64,000 nucleotides of DNA from positions 9,720 through 73,719 of the forward strand of contig NW_019774659.1 of assembly GCF_001039355.2 (NCBI RefSeq). Direction: 5' to 3'. The notes below the pieces were generated by a model that was not told where the DNA came from, did not search any database, and saw only the letters and a list, made by a program, of their open reading frames with translations. The translations under genes were made by a program, and so were the position numbers. This document shows, one piece after another, positions 60,619 to 64,000 of the stretch. Every line of letters starts with the position of its first letter. Position 1 is the stretch's first letter. Origin of the DNA: Lingula anatina. Taxonomy: Eukaryota; Brachiopoda; Lingulata; Lingulida; Lingulidae.

Positions 60619-61707
60619 TCACTCATCATGCTCATAATTAAAAAGTTTGAAATCTCGGCTGTAAATTCTCTTTAATTCCGTGATCTGCTGGGGCGACAGC
60701 GTTTTAAAGGCCTCTTTGACGTGTCCGTATGTTTTCCGTTTCATAGAAGAAGGATAAAGAATTTTCTGACGAATACCGATGTGTTTTGCTACTTGGTCAA
60801 GATCTTCGTCAAAGTTTTCCAATTTGCCTATGATGTCATAGCGCACCTGGCAGGGAAAGCACTGTTCTGATATAGGCAACCAGTGGGTGTCCACATAGCC
60901 ATCAACTTTCCAGGAGCCATCTTTGGTATTTTTTGCGTGGTCAATAACAAACTGAATGAAATCCCTGAATGGGAACAGTTGGGTGAGATTTTTGGAACGA
61001 TCTCGCGGAATCATTGGGCGATGAAACAGACGCCGAACGCGATTGAAGAGGTGCCAAGAAATCCCACTGACATCGTCACTTTCGAAGGAAGTGAAATGAA
61101 ACATCATTCGATAATAGGAGACGAGACGCTCGAAGGGGTGTCGCACAAACAGAACTTTTGTGTAATTTTCTAGCAGACGTTTTGTGGTTTCTTCAAAGTT
61201 CTTTATAGCTGGGGTGAGGTACTGGTATAGGGTTCTTTCTTCCTTCCAAACTTTGTGAGCTTTGTCAGACATAAAATCCAAGTCCAAGGTTCTATTTTTC
61301 TGTTTATTGGCTACAATGAACAGTCGTTTGACATTTGTGGACCCTGCCTTGAAAATTTGACAGAAAAGAACCTTATATTTGTCCTCAATTAGGAACTGGA
61401 TAGGCACTACAAGTCTTTTTCGCAACAGTTCTGTTACAGCTTTGACGTCTGCATCTGGAGACGCGGCGATGTTACAAGCTGATTTTACCATCTTTGCTCT
61501 TCTGTAAACGTCCTCTATTGAGGATTGTGTGGGGAGAGGGCTCTTTTTCCAGTGAAGTCTACACGATTCTAGCAGTGATTTCCAAGTATAAGAGGATGTG
61601 AGACCCAGCATCCAAATTACCGTCCATACGGTGAAAAAGATTAAGATATGCTTCCATGGCTTTTTGCACCACACCAACAGTTTTCTTCGAGACACCAAAT
61701 GTCCCAT
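60619..61707 (-). CDS. Golgi carbohydrate sulfotransferase (Sulfotransfer_2, CHST8-14 type), copy 2
   Basis: Same 362-aa single-exon enzyme as 58496-59584, with the same start reasoning (ATG 61707 behind TTTTCAG). Seven substitutions by eye: Gln to Pro in CKKxWK, Leu to Phe and Asp to Tyr near the anchor, Ala to Thr in PLPxQ, Arg to Lys and Ser to Leu around the NRT region, and Ile to Val in DQxAK. Both PAPS-binding motifs are unchanged. The low divergence, including non-coding flanks, and the one-base N between the copies make an allelic copy as likely as a second gene. Confidence 0.9.
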   Translation of the reverse strand: MGHLVSRRKLLVWCKKPWKHILIFFTVWTVIWMLGLTSSYTWKSLLESCRLHWKKSPLPTQSSIEDVYRRAKMVKSACNIAASPDADVKAVTELLRKRLVVPIQFLIEDKYKVLFCQIFKAGSTNVKRLFIVANKQKNRTLDLDFMSDKAHKVWKEERTLYQYLTPAIKNFEETTKRLLENYTKVLFVRHPFERLVSYYRMMFHFTSFESDDVSGISWHLFNRVRRLFHRPMIPRDRSKNLTQLFPFRDFIQFVIDHAKNTKDGSWKVDGYVDTHWLPISEQCFPCQVRYDIIGKLENFDEDLDQVAKHIGIRQKILYPSSMKRKTYGHVKEAFKTLSPQQITELKRIYSRDFKLFNYEHDE

Positions 61708-61972
61708 ATTTCCTGAAAACATCAGAAACAACTACAAGTATTTATCTCAAATTATTTTAATATAGTTTTATATAGCTGTATTCACGGCATCGAAGAGTAT
61801 CCATACAAATTCACAAGCAATTAGACACTATTTCTCCGTACTGATCGTGCATTTACTTGTTTCCTTCCATTGTCCATGCGTGATAACAAGTAATTTTTCA
61901 TTCTCATTTTGCAAAGCACCATTCAACATTGCCTTATTGAGTAATTTCTAAGAGGCTTGTTTTCAATTTATA

Positions 61973-61978
<6 letters not shown>

Positions 61979-62019
<41 letters not shown>
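61979..62019. repeat. (AT)n microsatellite
   Basis: AT run directly abutting the left end of the Tc1 element; absent at the same place in the first copy (59850). Confidence 0.9.
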
Positions 62020-62020
<1 letters not shown>

Positions 62021-63677
62021 TTGACATTTAACATGGAATATTTCAGTTTCTAATGTATACCTAGGTGAAAATGCGTTTTTTTTTCACAAACTCCGATCTC
62101 ATATACGATATGTGAATGGAGGAGTGTGTAGTCAGGTGTGTCGCTACCAATTAACTGATTACCAGGTTTGTTGCGCTGCTGCATTATGTAATATGCAGTG
62201 ATTTAATTGGGTAGTGCTCCTTTGGGCAGGTCAAAGCTTGGCTTTGGCAAAGCATGGTTCTGTCAAAGAAGTATCCATATGTCGGCAACTACTGCATAGA
62301 AAAATTTGAAATTTTGCATGCAAGTGGTCGGGTTTGCAGTGTGTAAAATGAGCTATGCAGTGCTTTACAAATTTGTTAATCTGTGGCAGAATGGGGCGAA
62401 AAAGACAGGCATTGCCAACCAGGTAATTGCGCCAAACGAAACGGTCCGCACAGTTTTACAGAGTAATGACCAGACTGATGTACCTACACAGAGGCCACAC
62501 CCAATGTATTGAAATCTTACCACCAGGGTACAGGACCCACTGTCTTTCGGTATATGCTGTTGCAACTAAACAAAAACCACCAAGTCCGTTCAGAATGAGG
62601 GGTAAATTACCACCAAAACGCATTTTTCTAGGCCCTTGGCGAACACCAAACTTGTTTTAGCAGGTTGGAATACCAGACGACATCCGAGGAACCCACTGTA
62701 AACAGCAAAACATCATTGTATGTTTCTCTATTGAATTGGGGACCTTGACTGTTTCTGGGTCGAACACTGAAATCTCGTGACATTCTTTATTGAGGTCAGA
62801 TTTCACCTGTACCGCTCAACAGTCAAAACAGAGTTTAAAGACATCCAGAGGAGGCCAACGACGAAGCGTGTGCCGCTTCTAAAGTGACTAAGGTCATTAA
62901 CAGCGTCAGTATTTGGAGTGGATACCACATTGGTGCCAAAACACCAATGGTAGTCATTGACGAAAACCTGAACCAGATCAAATAAAGAAATAATCTGGGA
63001 ACCACTTGGCTATCATTTGATAGGGGACAACTTACGAACAATTTTAGGTTGCACGGTGAGATTGCCGGTTCATACAGAGCACTTTTAATAGCAGTTTACT
63101 TACAGAACCAAGGGAATGAGCAGTTTCCTTGGTCATCAAAATCGTCATATTTGAACCACATAGACAATATGTGGGTAGGCCATTACTCTCCGAATCAATG
63201 GCCTACATGTCCTACAACACAACTTGACCAAATTGGGCAGATTTTGACCGATGCCTGGAATGTTATTCCAGATTGAACTTTAAAAACCTATCCCAAGGAA
63301 TGCCTTGCCACTTGAGAGCGCTGGAAGCAGCCAGAAGAAGTCAGGCGTAACAGCGACCGTTACTGTGACTAGACACTGACATGAGGGTCCTTTGTGGAGC
63401 GTTTAACTCTTTTACAGACAATAATTTGGATAATATGGAGGTCCAAAATATCCCTTTTAATGGTTGTCGTATGACATAGAATAGGCAATGTGTTTTTGTT
63501 TGCTTCTCTGGCGAATTCCATTAACGAACTGCTGTCACAATGACATCAAAGAGATAATTAAAATTATTAAAACACCATTTTAATCCTTATTTTCATTTAT
63601 CAGTCTGAAAAATAAGAAAAAACTGATGAATAATGATGTGCAAAAAATATTCCATATTAAATGCCAAGTCTGTATAT
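62013..63677 (+). mobile_element. Degenerate Tc1/mariner element, second full copy
   Basis: Same family as 11771-13434: left end ACTTGACATTTAACATGG at about 62020, right end CCATATTAAATGCCAAGTC near 63670. The transposase relics include APNETVRTVLQS (about 62430) and SSYLNHIDNMW (about 63150), broken by stops. The catalytic Asp and Glu of the last motif are replaced, so it is inactive. Confidence 0.88.
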
Positions 63678-63706
63678 ACCGTATATATACCGTATATATA
63701 TATATA

Positions 63707-63764
<58 letters not shown>
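63678..63764. repeat. (AT)n microsatellite at the edge of the terminal gap
   Basis: TATA-rich tract interrupted by CCG and TACA, running into the gap. Confidence 0.9.
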
Positions 63765-64000
63765 NNNNNNNNNNNNNNNNNNNNNNNNNNNNNNNNNNNN
63801 NNNNNNNNNNNNNNNNNNNNNNNNNNNNNNNNNNNNNNNNNNNNNNNNNNNNNNNNNNNNNNNNNNNNNNNNNNNNNNNNNNNNNNNNNNNNNNNNNNNN
63901 NNNNNNNNNNNNNNNNNNNNNNNNNNNNNNNNNNNNNNNNNNNNNNNNNNNNNNNNNNNNNNNNNNNNNNNNNNNNNNNNNNNNNNNNNNNNNNNNNNNN
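63765..64000. other. Assembly gap (Ns)
   Basis: All N to the end of the window. Confidence 1.

Larger units (their letters stand above)
59998..62147. repeat. Second copy of the sulfotransferase region (direct repeat of about 57885-59996)
   Basis: From AGGCATTACTTCCGCGG after the N onward, the sequence repeats 57885-59996 with only scattered differences and small indels, including both flanks of the gene. The join falls exactly on a one-base N. Confidence 0.88.

Overview
The window is AT-rich animal nuclear DNA with spliced GT-AG genes, many microsatellites, short inverted-repeat transposons and Tc1/mariner and piggyBac remnants. The gene content (a vitellogenin-N lipid transfer protein, a DEG/ENaC channel, a retinol-dehydrogenase-type SDR, secreted WxxW/CysD proteins and carbohydrate sulfotransferases) fits a marine invertebrate, perhaps a lophotrochozoan such as a brachiopod or mollusc. 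That assignment is inferred from gene style, and no single gene proves it.

Every confident host gene is on the minus strand. From left to right: (1) the 5' half (five coding exons) of lipid transfer gene A, 867-3892, running off the left edge; (2) its complete tandem paralogue, gene B, 7134-16186, 13 coding exons, 955 aa, in frame throughout; both have TATA boxes and spliced 5' leaders. (3) 16.9-20.8 kb has no confident gene. (4) A DEG/ENaC channel subunit, 20780-27008, 8 coding exons, 479 aa. (5) 27.0-31.9 kb is repeat-rich, with a long AC array beside an assembly gap. (6) A classical SDR of the RDH/17beta-HSD/BDH1 type, 31939-35673, 6 exons, 346 aa. (7) A tandem cluster of WxxW (Mucin2_WxxW/CysD-like) secreted proteins, 38.3-56.1 kb: two intact 305-aa three-module genes, one two-module gene with a doubtful start, and decayed copies. 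(8) Two nearly identical single-coding-exon Golgi carbohydrate sulfotransferases, 58496-59584 and 60619-61707. These sit in a direct repeat whose joins coincide with single-N gaps, so this may be two haplotypes placed end to end rather than a real duplication.

The genes do not form one pathway. Exon coordinates come from reading splice sites and phases by hand; every intact gene closes in frame. The most notable biology is the birth-and-death WxxW cluster and the lipid transfer pair, whose C-terminal third is unlike standard vitellogenin or MTP as I know them. Several foldback elements lie in introns and promoters, two of them next to splice donors.
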